Positions 1 to 8,684 are shown, counted from the first letter of the stretch. The stretch: 64,000 nt of DNA from Microbispora hainanensis (GCF_006874475.1 NZ_VIRM01000018.1:62001-126000); one strand, 5' to 3'. Notes: generated by a model from the sequence alone, not told the origin. Program-made: numbers and translations.

Positions 1-504
1 CGTCGCGTTGCGCATGAAGACGGGGGTGAAGTCGTCGTCCGCCAGCTCGGTCAGGTCGTCCTCCACCCTGACCTTCGACTCCGCGTAGGGGGTCACCGGC
101 CGGAGCGGCGCGTCCTCGTCCAGCAGGTCGTCGCCGCCCGACGCGCCGTAGACCGAGCAGGTGGACGCGTACAGGAACCGGCGCACTCCGGCGTCCCTGG
201 CGAGCCGGGCCAGCCGCGAGGAGGCGTAATGGTTGATGTCGTAGGTCAGCTCGGGGGCCAGCGAGCCGAGCGGGTCGTTGGACAGCGCGGCGAGGTGGAC
301 GACGGCGTCGAACCCCTCCAGGTGCTCGGGCCGGACGTCGCGCAGGTCCACCGCGTACGTCTCGGGGTCGGCGGGCGGAGGGCCGAGCACGCAGTCGGCG
401 AACAGCCCCGAGTCGAGGCCGGCCACCTCGTGGCCGGCCCGGGCGAGCACCGGGGCCATGACCGTGCCGAGATAGCCCTGGTGTCCGGTCAGCAGTAGCC
501 GCAT
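1..504 (-). CDS. NAD-dependent epimerase/dehydratase, 3' end outside window
   Basis: This is the N-terminal 168 residues of an extended short-chain dehydrogenase/reductase acting on a nucleotide sugar. The Rossmann motif GHQGYLG lies at residues 8-14, the active-site serine region ASTCSVYG follows at mid-length, and TPYAESK supplies the YxxxK catalytic pair. The ATG at 504 overlaps the TGA of the upstream PIG-L gene (ATGA), so the two are translationally coupled. The C-terminal substrate-binding part runs off the left edge. From context (C-methyltransferase, nucleotidyltransferase, deacetylase) it probably reduces or epimerises an NDP-hexose during branched or amino-sugar synthesis. The exact substrate cannot be read from the sequence. 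Confidence 0.88.
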   Translation of the reverse strand, partial: MRLLLTGHQGYLGTVMAPVLARAGHEVAGLDSGLFADCVLGPPPADPETYAVDLRDVRPEHLEGFDAVVHLAALSNDPLGSLAPELTYDINHYASSRLARLARDAGVRRFLYASTCSVYGASGGDDLLDEDAPLRPVTPYAESKVRVEDDLTELADDDFTPVFMRNAT

Positions 505-1151
505 CAGTTCTCCAGGTCGAGAGTGAGCTTGTCCACGTGGAATGCCTCGGCGTACCGCGCGTGGCACTCGATGCCGCGGATGCGGGCGAGGCCGAGGAAG
601 GCTTCCGGGTCGTACCAGGGGCGGTGCCGCTGTGAGGGGTAGTGGCTCTGCAGCAGGCCGGCCTTCTCCTCGGCCACGGCGGGGGTGAGCGGCTGGTAGA
701 CCGCCGGCCGGCCGAGGTCGCCGTCCCACTTGACGATCTCGTAGCCGAGAACCAGGTGGTCGCGGAAAGCGGTCGGCACCAGTTCGGCGAGGCCCCGGTG
801 ATCCTGGTGCAGGTCGCCCCGGTGGGGGGCGACGACCAGGTCGGGGTCGCCCGCCGCGCGCAGGTCCTCGACGGCGTTCTTGGCCTCGTCCCAGTGGGCG
901 GGCAACCGCCCGTCGGGCAGCTTCAGCACGGTCAGCCGCAGGTCGGCGCCGGGGCAGAAGGCGGCGAGCGCGGCCCGTTCCTCGTCCTCCCGCTCGGTTC
1001 CGCCGCCGGACAGCACCAGGGCGTCCACACGGACGCCGGGGTGCGCGGCGCAGAGGGTCAGCAGCGTGCCGCCCGCCCCGATCGCGATGTCGTCGCAGTG
1101 CGCCGCGAGTGCCGCGATCCTGCGCAGGCGGCCCGGTCGCAGCCCGATCAC
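504..1151 (-). CDS. PIG-L family deacetylase
   Basis: This 215-residue protein belongs to the PIG-L/LmbE zinc-dependent N-deacetylase family. It opens with the metal-binding motif AAHCDDIAIG (family pattern HxDD) near residues 15-24 and has a second metal-ligand region, HRGDLHQDHRG, near mid-protein. Family members remove N-acetyl groups from GlcNAc-type sugars or their conjugates. The start is the GTG at 1151, which overlaps the stop of the preceding nucleotidyltransferase (GTGA), and the stop overlaps the ATG of the next SDR gene. The tight coupling suggests it trims an acyl group from a sugar intermediate of this cluster. The substrate is not known, and a role in small-thiol metabolism is unlikely here. 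Confidence 0.88.
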   Translation of the reverse strand: MIGLRPGRLRRIAALAAHCDDIAIGAGGTLLTLCAAHPGVRVDALVLSGGGTEREDEERAALAAFCPGADLRLTVLKLPDGRLPAHWDEAKNAVEDLRAAGDPDLVVAPHRGDLHQDHRGLAELVPTAFRDHLVLGYEIVKWDGDLGRPAVYQPLTPAVAEEKAGLLQSHYPSQRHRPWYDPEAFLGLARIRGIECHARYAEAFHVDKLTLDLEN

Positions 1152-1927
1152 TCGTGCTCCCACAGCGCCCACGGCCGGTCGCCGCGCGCCCACGCCTGGT
1201 CCAGCTCCAGCCGCTGGTTGACGGTGTCGCTCGGCCGCCAGTATCCACGGTGGGGGTAGGCGAGCAGGCGGCCGCGCTTGGCCAGCTCGGCGCAGCCGTC
1301 GGCCACGAGGTCGCCGTTCAGGGGGATGTGGTCGAAGACCTCCTGGCGGAGGACGAAGAAGCCGCCGTTCACCCACAGCGGCATCTCGCTGACGGGCGTG
1401 ATCGAGCCGACCCTGCCGTCCTCGCCCACGTCCACACAGTGGAAGGTGTTGGACGGCGGGACCACCATCATCGACGCCCCGGCGTCCGCGGCGCGGAACC
1501 GCTCGATGATCTCGGACAGCGGCGCGTCGGTGAGTACGTCCGCGTAGTTCGCCAGAAAGATCTCATCGCCCTCAAGATAGGGGCGCACCCGGCGAAGCCG
1601 CTCTCCAATGGGCGAATCCACCCCTGTGTCCACGAGGGAGATCGACCAGTCGGAGATGTCGGTGGACAACAGGTCCACCCGGCCGTTGCGCAGGACGAAA
1701 TCGTTGGACGCCGTTTCCTGGTAGTGCAGGAAGTAATTCTTGATGTGTTGCGCGCCGTATCCGAGGCAGAGGACGAAATCCCGATGGCCGAAATGCGCGT
1801 AGTAACGCATCACATGCCACAGCAGAGGACGGGGGCCGACGAGCTGCATCGGCTTGGGAATGTCCCCGCCGGGGAGGTCGCTGCGCATCCTGGTGCCCCG
1901 GCCTCCGCAGAAGAGGACGACTTTCAC
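1148..1927 (-). CDS. Sugar-1-phosphate nucleotidyltransferase (glucose-1-phosphate cytidylyltransferase-like)
   Basis: This 259-residue nucleotidyltransferase activates a sugar 1-phosphate as an NDP-sugar. The signature FCGGRGTRMRSD at the N-terminus is the nucleotide-binding loop, IPKPMQLVG supplies the conserved lysine, and FLANYADVLTD carries the metal-binding aspartate. The YGAQHIKNYF segment and short length resemble RfbF-type glucose-1-phosphate cytidylyltransferases, so CTP may be the nucleotide, although dTTP or UTP cannot be excluded. The GTG start at 1927 overlaps the methyltransferase stop. It is the second gene of a four-gene coupled operon and would charge the sugar modified by the neighbouring C-methyltransferase and SDR. 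Confidence 0.85.
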   Translation of the reverse strand: MKVVLFCGGRGTRMRSDLPGGDIPKPMQLVGPRPLLWHVMRYYAHFGHRDFVLCLGYGAQHIKNYFLHYQETASNDFVLRNGRVDLLSTDISDWSISLVDTGVDSPIGERLRRVRPYLEGDEIFLANYADVLTDAPLSEIIERFRAADAGASMMVVPPSNTFHCVDVGEDGRVGSITPVSEMPLWVNGGFFVLRQEVFDHIPLNGDLVADGCAELAKRGRLLAYPHRGYWRPSDTVNQRLELDQAWARGDRPWALWEHE

Positions 1928-3138
1928 ACGATCTCCAGTCGGGGGATCGGGAAGACCAGCCGGCCTCCCCACTCGCGTACGTACGAGAGCTGGGCGGTCA
2001 ACTCCTCCCGCAGGTTCCACGGCAGCACCAGCACGTAGTCGGGGCGGTCGGCGGCGATCTGCTCCGGCGGGAGGACGGGGATCCGCGCGCCGGGGGTGAA
2101 CCGCCCGTGTTTGTAGGGGTTCCGGTCGACCGTGTAACGCAGCAGGTCGGGACGGATGCCGCAGTGGTTGAGCAAGGTGTTGCCCTTGCCGGGGGCGCCG
2201 TAGCCCACGACCGTCCTGCCCTGTGCGGCGGCGTCGAGGAGGAACGTCAGCAGCTCCCGCCGGACCCGCGCCACCCGCTCGGCGAACTGGGCGTACCCGG
2301 ACAGCTCGTGCAGTCCGGCGGCCTTCTCCGCCGCCAGCACCTCGGCCACGCGCGGGCTCGGCTCGGCGCCGAGCTCCACCGGGCGGGCCCACAGCCGGAT
2401 CGATCCGCCGTGGGTCGGCAGCAGCTCGACGTCCACCAGGGCGAGCCCGCCGCTCGCGAGCGCCCGCTCGGCCGAGGCGACCGTGTAGTACTGGAAGTGC
2501 TCGTGGTAGATCGTGTCGTACTGGTTGAGCTCCACGAGGGTGAGCAGGTGCTGCACCTCGATCGAGACCCAGCCCCGGTCGTCCAGGAGCGCGCGCAGCC
2601 CCCGGGTGAAGCCGATGACGTCGGGGATGTGCGCGTAGACGTTGTTGGCCACGACGAGGTCGGCAGGCCCGTGCTCGGCCCGTACGGCGGCGCCCGTCTC
2701 CGGCCCGAGGAACGCCGTGAGCGTCGGCACCCCGTTGTCCCTGGCCGCCTGGCCGACGTTCACCGACGGTTCGATGCCGAGGCACCGGATGTCGCGTTCC
2801 ACAACGTGCCGCAACAGATAGCCGTCGTTGCTCGCCACCTCGACCACGAACCGGGGGCGCAGCCGCTCGGCCGCGTCCGCCACGAACCGCCGCGCGTGCT
2901 CCACCCACGAGGTGGAGTACGACGAGTAGTAGGCGTACTCGGTGAAGGTGTCCTGCGGCGTGATGAGCGCGGGGATCTGGGCGAGCCAGCAGTCGGTGCA
3001 CACCCGCAGATGCAGCGGATAGGTGATCTCCGGCTCGTCGAGCTGCCGGGCGTCGAGGAACCGCTCGCACGGCGGTGTCGCGCCGAGGTCGACGACTCCG
3101 ACGAGGCTCGCGGACCCGCACAGCCGGCACGTCGTCAT
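1924..3138 (-). CDS. NDP-hexose C-methyltransferase (TylC3-type, class I SAM)
   Basis: This 404-residue protein has the three-part layout of deoxysugar C-methyltransferases. An N-terminal zinc-binding region has the cysteines CRLCG (residues 4-8) and CTDC. The SAM-binding Rossmann domain follows, with VVEVASNDGYLL, and the C-terminal domain contains GYGAPGKGNTLLN. The motif NQYDTIYHEHFQYY matches the catalytic Tyr/His-rich loop of the family. The ATG at 3138 is chosen because a GGAGG Shine-Dalgarno lies six bases upstream; a longer reading frame to 3261 lacks this support. It heads the coupled operon and would add a methyl branch, typically at C-3 of an NDP-4-keto-6-deoxyhexose. Confidence 0.9.
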   Translation of the reverse strand: MTTCRLCGSASLVGVVDLGATPPCERFLDARQLDEPEITYPLHLRVCTDCWLAQIPALITPQDTFTEYAYYSSYSTSWVEHARRFVADAAERLRPRFVVEVASNDGYLLRHVVERDIRCLGIEPSVNVGQAARDNGVPTLTAFLGPETGAAVRAEHGPADLVVANNVYAHIPDVIGFTRGLRALLDDRGWVSIEVQHLLTLVELNQYDTIYHEHFQYYTVASAERALASGGLALVDVELLPTHGGSIRLWARPVELGAEPSPRVAEVLAAEKAAGLHELSGYAQFAERVARVRRELLTFLLDAAAQGRTVVGYGAPGKGNTLLNHCGIRPDLLRYTVDRNPYKHGRFTPGARIPVLPPEQIAADRPDYVLVLPWNLREELTAQLSYVREWGGRLVFPIPRLEIV

Positions 3139-3316
3139 CAGGACCTCCTCCGACCTCTCGGGGAACTTCGCGCCGGCCGTTTTCCAGACGAATTCCGGGC
3201 AGGCGTAACCGACAGAAACTGAGCTGGCATTTTCCCCCCAGCATCGGAGTCCGACAGTCATAAGTCGGGCGTTGGACGGCGAGCGTTACAAGGCGCCTGT
3301 GTCATGCTTCCGGTTC

Positions 3317-3883
3317 ATGGAGCGGATGAGTATCGAGGGAGCGTGGAGCTTCACTCCGCGAATCCACAGCGACATCCGGGGTGACTTCCTCGAATGTTTC
3401 AGGGCGGCGGAGTTACGCGAGGCGATCGGGCACGGCATGGAGCTGGCCCAGGCCAACTGCTCGGTTTCCCGGCGCGGAGTGCTGCGCGGCATCCACTTCG
3501 CGGACGTACCGCCCGGCCAGGCCAAATACGTGACCTGCGTCTCCGGGGCCGTGCTCGACGTTGTGGTGGACCTGCGGGTGGGCTCGCCCACCTTCGGCAA
3601 GTGGGAGGGGCTCGTCCTCGATGACGTGTCCCGGCGCGCGGTGTACGTGTCGGAGGGCCTCGGCCACGCGTTCGCCGTCCTCAGCGAGCAGGCCACCGTG
3701 CTCTACCTGTGCTCCCAGCCGTACGCGCCGGGGCGCGAGCACGGTGTGCACCCGCTCGATCCGGAGATCGGCGTCGACTGGCGGCTCGGCGGTGAGCCGG
3801 TCCTGTCGGACAAGGACGCCGCGGCGCCCACGCTGAGCGAGGCGCTGGACTCCGGGATCCTCCCGAGATATCGGCTCTCCTGA
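3317..3883 (+). CDS. dTDP-4-dehydrorhamnose 3,5-epimerase family protein (RmlC-like)
   Basis: A 188-residue cupin epimerase of the RmlC family. GVLRGIHFADVPPGQAKYV contains the catalytic His, VLDVVVDLRVGSPTFGKW the conserved core strand, and YLCSQPYAPGREHGVHPLD the Tyr and substrate-lid region. It epimerises C-3 and/or C-5 of a dTDP-4-keto-6-deoxysugar. The start is uncertain: ATG 3317 or ATG 3326, neither with a good ribosome site. It diverges from the methyltransferase operon rather than sitting with rmlABD. It may therefore serve the branched sugar as a 3- or 5-epimerase, or it may supply the missing RmlC step of rhamnose synthesis. Confidence 0.85.
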   Translation: MERMSIEGAWSFTPRIHSDIRGDFLECFRAAELREAIGHGMELAQANCSVSRRGVLRGIHFADVPPGQAKYVTCVSGAVLDVVVDLRVGSPTFGKWEGLVLDDVSRRAVYVSEGLGHAFAVLSEQATVLYLCSQPYAPGREHGVHPLDPEIGVDWRLGGEPVLSDKDAAAPTLSEALDSGILPRYRLS

Positions 3884-3910
3884 CCTGGCGCGCGGGCCCA
3901 TACTGCTCCT

Positions 3911-4756
3911 GTGACGAGCGTCGTGATCCCCGCGCACAACGAGGCTCCGGTCCTCGGCCGCCTGCTCTCCGGGCTGCTGGACGACGCCCGGCCGGGCGAG
4001 TTCGACGTCGTGGTGGTGGCGAACGGGTGCACCGACGAGACCGAGCCGGTCGCGCGGGCGCACGGCGTGCGCGTGCTGAGCACGCCGGTGGCGTCCAAAC
4101 GCGAGGCGCTGCGTCTCGGCGACCGGGCGGCCCGCGGCTTTCCCCGGCTCTATGTGGACGCCGACGTCACCCTGAGCACCGCGGGGGCACGCGCGCTCGT
4201 GGCCCGTCTCGGCGGTCCGGGCACGCTGCTCGCGGCGGCGCCGGAACGCGATCTGGCGCTCGCCGGCCGGCCCTGGACCGTCCGCGCGTACTACGCGATC
4301 TGGACCCGCCTGCCGCACGTGCGCACGGGACTGTTCGGCCGCGGGGTCATCGCGGTCACCGAGGAGGGCAACGACCGGATCCGCGCGCTCCCGCCGGTCA
4401 TGGCCGACGACCTGGCCGCCTCCCTGGCGTTCGGCGAGGGCGAGCGGGTGGTCGTGGCGGAGGCGCGGGCCGGGATCCAGACCCCCCGGACGTTCGCCGA
4501 CCTGCTGCGCCGCCGCGTCCGTGCGGCGACCAGCGTGAGCGAGCTGGAGCGCGAGACCGGTCCGGGCGGGCCGTCCGCGCGCACGAGCCTGGGCGACCTG
4601 GTCCGTATCGCCGCGCGGGAGCCGTGGCTGCTCCCGGCGGCGGCCGTCTTCGCCTGCGTCACCGTGCTGGCGCGGCGCAGAGCGCGCCGCGCCGTACGGG
4701 CGGGCGACTACACGACCTGGCTGCGCGACGAGAGCAGCCGGGCCCCGGGATCATGA
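3911..4756 (+). CDS. Family 2 glycosyltransferase
   Basis: This 281-residue GT-A fold glycosyltransferase begins at a GTG and reads straight into SVVIPAHNEAPVLGRLL, the classic GT2 N-terminus. VVVVANGCTDET forms the nucleotide-binding loop and YVDADVTL carries the DxD metal site. A hydrophobic stretch near residues 235-250 (LLPAAAVFACVTVLA) suggests one membrane anchor, placing the active site on the cytoplasmic face. It follows the RmlC-like gene by 27 bases and is probably co-transcribed. It likely transfers one sugar of the polysaccharide made by this locus; donor and acceptor are unknown. Confidence 0.85.
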   Translation: MTSVVIPAHNEAPVLGRLLSGLLDDARPGEFDVVVVANGCTDETEPVARAHGVRVLSTPVASKREALRLGDRAARGFPRLYVDADVTLSTAGARALVARLGGPGTLLAAAPERDLALAGRPWTVRAYYAIWTRLPHVRTGLFGRGVIAVTEEGNDRIRALPPVMADDLAASLAFGEGERVVVAEARAGIQTPRTFADLLRRRVRAATSVSELERETGPGGPSARTSLGDLVRIAAREPWLLPAAAVFACVTVLARRRARRAVRAGDYTTWLRDESSRAPGS

Positions 4757-4767
4757 CGGACGCAAGG

Positions 4768-5937
4768 TCATGACGGACGCCGGGGCTCGAACAGCCACGC
4801 GTACAGGAGCCAGCCCAGCTCGTAGGGCCGGCATTCGCGGTCGACGGCGACCGGCGGGTAGAACCGGTCGAGGGTGGCGAGCCGGGCCGCCGGACGGGTG
4901 CGCGTGGCCACCGCGCGCAGGCCGCGCACCAGCTTCTTCGGGTCCGCCCTGGCCGCCTTCCGCCAGGTGAGGCTCAGCCGCTCGTCGACGAGGGACTCGT
5001 CGGACTCGGGCCGCTCGCTCATCCAGCGCACGCCCTCGCCGATCTCGTCGAGGTAAGCGGTGCCCCCGGCGTCGGCGAGGTCGAGCAGGGCCATCGGGGC
5101 CATCGCGAGCTGGTGGACGCTGTAGACGGGATACCCCTCGACCACGGCTCCGGTGCGGGCGTCGTAGTGCCACCACCACTGACCCTCGGCGCCCTGGGCC
5201 GCGCAGATCCCCGCGGCCACCTGTTCCGCGGCCGCCAGGGCGTCGGCGTCCCCGACGGCGGCGTGCAGCCGCGCCAGCGCCTGCAGCGGATACACCTGGT
5301 CGGCGAAGCAACCGACGTGCGCCCGATACCAGGGCACGAGCGGCCCGGACGACGGACCGAGCACGTGCCGGTAGAGGCGGTCGGCGGCCAGCCCGCCGAG
5401 CAGCCGGGCCCGGGCGCGTTCCAGCCTGCCGTCCAGCTCGGTGCTCGCGCCCAGCGCCGTCCTGGCGGCGACGAGGGCGGCGAGCTCCCACGCGGCCTCG
5501 ACCGTGTAGACCTGCCCGGAGGAGGCGAGCCGGTCGATCCCCGCCAGGTGCCGCAGCGCCTCCTCCAGCCCCGGATGCCCGGTCTCCGCCGCCGCCCAGC
5601 AGATCAATGCCGCGTCGCCGAGCCCGCGCACGCCGGGCAGCCGTTCGACGAGGCGCCCGGCCAGGTCGGCGGCGGTGTCGCCGGTGAGCGCGGCACGCTG
5701 CCGCTCCTCCGGGAGCGTGGCCACACCGAGTGCGACGATCGCCGAATAACGCACGCTGCGTCCCTCCGCGACGGCGTCCCACGTGCCGTCGGGCCGCCGC
5801 GCGCCCCTGCGGGTGAACACGAACTCGCCGTCCACGTAGCCGGGCGGCAGTCCGCGCACCGCCAGGTCCACCATGGCCGGCAGCAGGCCGGCCGGCGCGC
5901 CCGGGCCCAGCAGGGCGATTCTGCGGTGCTGCGTCAC
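4768..5937 (-). CDS. Uncharacterised helical-repeat protein of the polysaccharide operon
   Basis: No family was recognised with confidence. The 389-residue product is rich in Ala, Leu and Arg and seems almost all-helical, with repeated helix pairs and conserved-looking aromatic segments such as GQWWWHYD and YPVYSVHQLAMAPM near residues 245-275. This is typical of an alpha/alpha toroid, as found in some glycosidases, lyases and prenyl-type enzymes. There is no signal peptide or membrane segment. The GTG at 5937 is preferred because GGAG lies seven bases upstream, within the 3' end of the WecG-type gene. The coupling to that gene implies a role in glycan assembly or trimming in the cytoplasm. 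Confidence 0.72.
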   Translation of the reverse strand: MTQHRRIALLGPGAPAGLLPAMVDLAVRGLPPGYVDGEFVFTRRGARRPDGTWDAVAEGRSVRYSAIVALGVATLPEERQRAALTGDTAADLAGRLVERLPGVRGLGDAALICWAAAETGHPGLEEALRHLAGIDRLASSGQVYTVEAAWELAALVAARTALGASTELDGRLERARARLLGGLAADRLYRHVLGPSSGPLVPWYRAHVGCFADQVYPLQALARLHAAVGDADALAAAEQVAAGICAAQGAEGQWWWHYDARTGAVVEGYPVYSVHQLAMAPMALLDLADAGGTAYLDEIGEGVRWMSERPESDESLVDERLSLTWRKAARADPKKLVRGLRAVATRTRPAARLATLDRFYPPVAVDRECRPYELGWLLYAWLFEPRRPS

Positions 5938-5941
5938 GTTG

Positions 5942-6730
5942 TCACTCCAGAGAGTCGGCGGAACTCGCGAGACGGCCGCGGTCACGAATCAGTCCCGCGG
6001 CCACGAGGAGGAGGAACCTCCCGTTGGTCTTCAGATATCGAGGGCCGAGGCGCACCGGCTCCTGCAGCAGGCGGTACAACCACTCGAACCCGAGGCGCTG
6101 CCAGGAGCGCGGCGCCCGGCGGGTGCGTCCGGACAGCACGTCGAAGGCGCCGCCCACCCCGTGCACGACCTTCGCGCCGGTGGCCCCGCCCCAGTCCCGG
6201 ACGAAGATCTCCTTCTTCGGCGAGGTCATGCCGAGGAACAGCAGGTCGGCTCCCGACAGCGCGATCTCCTCCGCCACCCGCGCAGAGTCCTCGGCCGGGA
6301 AGTAGCCGTCGCGGTATCCCGCGATCCGCAGGCCGGGGAAGTCGCGCCGCACCCGCTCGACCAGCAGGGCGAGCACCTCCGGCGTGGCGCCCAGGAAGTA
6401 CGGCCGGTATCCGCGCCGCTCCGCTTCGGCCAGCAGTTCGGTGAACAGGTCGATCCCGGCCACGCGTTCCGGCAGCCGGTGGCCCAGCAGGCGTGCGGCC
6501 CACACGACGGCCTGCCCGTCGGCGAGGACGAGGTCGCAGTCGAGCACCGACCGCCGCAGCTCGGGGTCCCTGCGCATGGTCACGATCTTCGCGGCGTTCA
6601 CCACGCCGATGTCGAGCCGTCCGCCGCCGTCCACCGCCTCCACACAGGCGGCGACGACCTGCCGCATGGTCAGCGCGTCCAGCGTCGTGCCCAGCACCGA
6701 CCGCCTCTGTGCCCGTCCCGGCGCCGTCAT
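5942..6730 (-). CDS. WecG/TagA/CpsF family glycosyltransferase
   Basis: A 262-residue GT26-type enzyme. Recognisable segments are VVNAAKIVTMRRDPELR, the LVLADGQAVVWAARLLG catalytic region, YFLGATPEVL, LLFLGMTSPKKEIFV and VHGVGGAFDVLSGRTRRAP, all in family order. Members transfer a ManNAc-type sugar to a lipid-linked primer such as undecaprenyl-PP-GlcNAc at the cytoplasmic membrane. ATG 6730 gives a normal family length; a longer frame to 6784 lacks a ribosome site. It sits between rmlD and the helical-repeat gene in the operon begun by the polyprenyl-phosphate sugar transferase, so it probably adds the second sugar of the lipid-linked glycan. Confidence 0.9.
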   Translation of the reverse strand: MTAPGRAQRRSVLGTTLDALTMRQVVAACVEAVDGGGRLDIGVVNAAKIVTMRRDPELRRSVLDCDLVLADGQAVVWAARLLGHRLPERVAGIDLFTELLAEAERRGYRPYFLGATPEVLALLVERVRRDFPGLRIAGYRDGYFPAEDSARVAEEIALSGADLLFLGMTSPKKEIFVRDWGGATGAKVVHGVGGAFDVLSGRTRRAPRSWQRLGFEWLYRLLQEPVRLGPRYLKTNGRFLLLVAAGLIRDRGRLASSADSLE

Positions 6731-6844
6731 CGCAGGGCGGTCCTGTCCACGGCGTGCGTCACCGATCCGTCCACGAAGCCCCACCGTCCATGAATGCCGT
6801 CACGGGATGCCGTCCATGGGTTATCGCGCGGACGCCCGCGAACG

Positions 6845-7702
6845 TCACAACCCTCCGGAGCCGACGAGCCGGGGCCAGGCGTCGCGCAGCGCCTCGCGCC
6901 AGTCCCGCATCGGGGCCAGCCCCGCCCTCGCCCATGCCTCGTGCCCGAGGACGCCGTACGTGGGGCGCCGGGCGGGGCGGGGGAAGTCCCGGCTGCTCGT
7001 GGGCCTGACGCGATCCGGGTCGGCGCCGAGCAGGCGGAAGATCTCCCGGGCGTAGCCGTACCACGTCGTCTGTCCGGCGTTCGTCCCGTGGTAGACGCCG
7101 GGGGGCGGGCTCGCGCGCACCAGCCGCACGATCTGGGCCGCCAGGTCGGCCGCCCAGGTGGGCTGGCCGCGCTGGTCGTCCACCACGCGCACCAGGCCGC
7201 CACCGGCGGCGAGCCTGATCATCGTCTTGGCGAAGTTCGGCCCGTGCGCGCCGTACAACCAGGCGGTGCGGACGACGTAACCGCCGTACCGCAGGGCGGC
7301 CTGTTCGCCCGCCGCCTTGGTCCGCCCGTACGCGTTGACCGGGTTGACCGGCGCGTCCTCGGCGTACGGCGTCCGCGCCGTGCCGTCGAACACGTAGTCG
7401 GTCGACAGGTGGACGAGCATCGCGCCGAGGCCGGCGCACGCGGCGGCGAGCGGGCGCACGGCGTGGCCGTTGACCGCCAGCGCCTCCCACTCGCGGGTCT
7501 CCGCCTCGTCCACGGCCGTCCAGGCGGCGCAGTTCACCACGACGTCCGGTTTCCGCGTGCGGACGGCCTCCCGGACGGCCGCCGGGTCGCGCAGGTCGAG
7601 GTCGCGCCGCGACAGCGCGGCGACGTCCTCGTCCTCGCCGGCCAGCAGCGCGGTGAGTTCGGCGCCGAGCATGCCCGCGGCGCCCGTGACCAGCCATCTC
7701 AT
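6845..7702 (-). CDS. rmlD: dTDP-4-dehydrorhamnose reductase
   Basis: This 285-residue RmlD/RfbD-type SDR catalyses the last, NAD(P)H-dependent step of dTDP-L-rhamnose synthesis. GAAGMLG at residues 7-13 is the cofactor loop, STDYVFDG is the family hallmark with the catalytic Thr/Ser, and NAYGRTKAAGE gives the YxxxK pair. VRTAWLYG and the C-terminal RPTYGVLGHEA are also family-typical. It starts 10 bases after the rmlB stop, in the order rmlA-rmlB-rmlD, without an adjacent rmlC. The RmlC-like gene at 3317 on the other strand is the obvious candidate for the missing activity. Confidence 0.95.
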   Translation of the reverse strand: MRWLVTGAAGMLGAELTALLAGEDEDVAALSRRDLDLRDPAAVREAVRTRKPDVVVNCAAWTAVDEAETREWEALAVNGHAVRPLAAACAGLGAMLVHLSTDYVFDGTARTPYAEDAPVNPVNAYGRTKAAGEQAALRYGGYVVRTAWLYGAHGPNFAKTMIRLAAGGGLVRVVDDQRGQPTWAADLAAQIVRLVRASPPPGVYHGTNAGQTTWYGYAREIFRLLGADPDRVRPTSSRDFPRPARRPTYGVLGHEAWARAGLAPMRDWREALRDAWPRLVGSGGL

Positions 7703-7712
7703 GGCGTCGCCG

Positions 7713-8684
7713 TCACCGGGCCCCCGCCCGCAGCGGTTTCCACCACGACGGGTTGTCGGCGTACCACCGCACGGTCGCCTCCAGGCCGTCGTCGAAGGAC
7801 ACCTGGGGCGCGTAGCCGAGGGCGCGCAGCTTCCGGTCGTCGAGGGAGTAGCGGCGGTCGTGCCCCTTGCGGTCCTCGACCCGTCTGACGAGGTCCGGTG
7901 AGGCGCCGATCAGGTCGAGGAGGCGCTGAGTGAGCTCCAGGTTGGTCAGCTCGGCCGTGCCGGCCACGTGGTAGACCTCCCCCGGCCGGCCCACCTCGGC
8001 GACGAGCTGGATGGCCCGGCAGTGGTCGGACACGTGGATCCAGTCGCGGACGTTCCCGCCGTCGCCGTACAGGGGGACGGGCCTGCCCTCGATCAGGTTC
8101 GTGACGAACAGGGGGATGACCTTTTCGGGGTACTGGTAGGGCCCGTAGTTGTTCCCGCACCGCGTGATGGAGACCGGCAGCCCGTGGGTGACCGCGTACG
8201 CGCGGGCGATCATGTCGCCGCCCGCCTTCGAGGCGGCGTAGGGCGAGCGCGGGGCCAGCGGGGCGTTCTCGTCCCACGATCCCGTCTCGATCGACCCGTA
8301 GACCTCGTCGGTGGAGACGTGGACGACGCGCCTCACCCCGGCGGCCAGACAGGCGTCCATGAGCGTCTGCGTGCCCAGCACGTTGGTCCGCACGAAGTCC
8401 GCCGCGCCGTCGATCGACCGGTCGACGTGGGACTCGGCCGCGAAGTGGATCACTATGTCGTGGCCCGGCACCACCTCGCCGAGCAGGCCCGCGTCGCACA
8501 CGTCGCCGTGGACGAAGTCGTACCGCCCCTCCACCGGGGCGAGGTTGGCGAGGCTGCCCGCGTACGTGAGCCGGTCGAGCACCGTGACGGACGCCCCGGC
8601 GAAGGCCGGGTATCCGCCCGTGAGAAGCGTCCGGACGTAGTGGGAGCCGATGAACCCGGCGCCGCCGGTGACCAGTAACTTCAC
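7713..8684 (-). CDS. rmlB: dTDP-glucose 4,6-dehydratase
   Basis: This 323-residue extended SDR converts dTDP-D-glucose to dTDP-4-keto-6-deoxy-D-glucose. GGAGFIGSHYVRTLL binds NAD, HFAAESHVDRSI is the diagnostic RmlB segment, VSTDEVYGSIE contains the catalytic Thr-Asp-Glu triad, and SPYAASKAGGD gives the YxxxK. The length and the C-terminal DRRYSLDD segment are normal. It supplies the 4-keto intermediate for rhamnose and probably also for the branched sugar encoded at 1-3883. There is a 72-base gap between it and rmlA. Confidence 0.95.
   Translation of the reverse strand: MKLLVTGGAGFIGSHYVRTLLTGGYPAFAGASVTVLDRLTYAGSLANLAPVEGRYDFVHGDVCDAGLLGEVVPGHDIVIHFAAESHVDRSIDGAADFVRTNVLGTQTLMDACLAAGVRRVVHVSTDEVYGSIETGSWDENAPLAPRSPYAASKAGGDMIARAYAVTHGLPVSITRCGNNYGPYQYPEKVIPLFVTNLIEGRPVPLYGDGGNVRDWIHVSDHCRAIQLVAEVGRPGEVYHVAGTAELTNLELTQRLLDLIGASPDLVRRVEDRKGHDRRYSLDDRKLRALGYAPQVSFDDGLEATVRWYADNPSWWKPLRAGAR

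Noticed and set aside
504-1376. A 290-residue version of the PIG-L protein starting at 1376
   Set aside because: The extra 75 residues read antisense-like Arg/Pro-rich sequence inside the nucleotidyltransferase gene, and the GTG at 1151 with stop-start overlap fits the family length.
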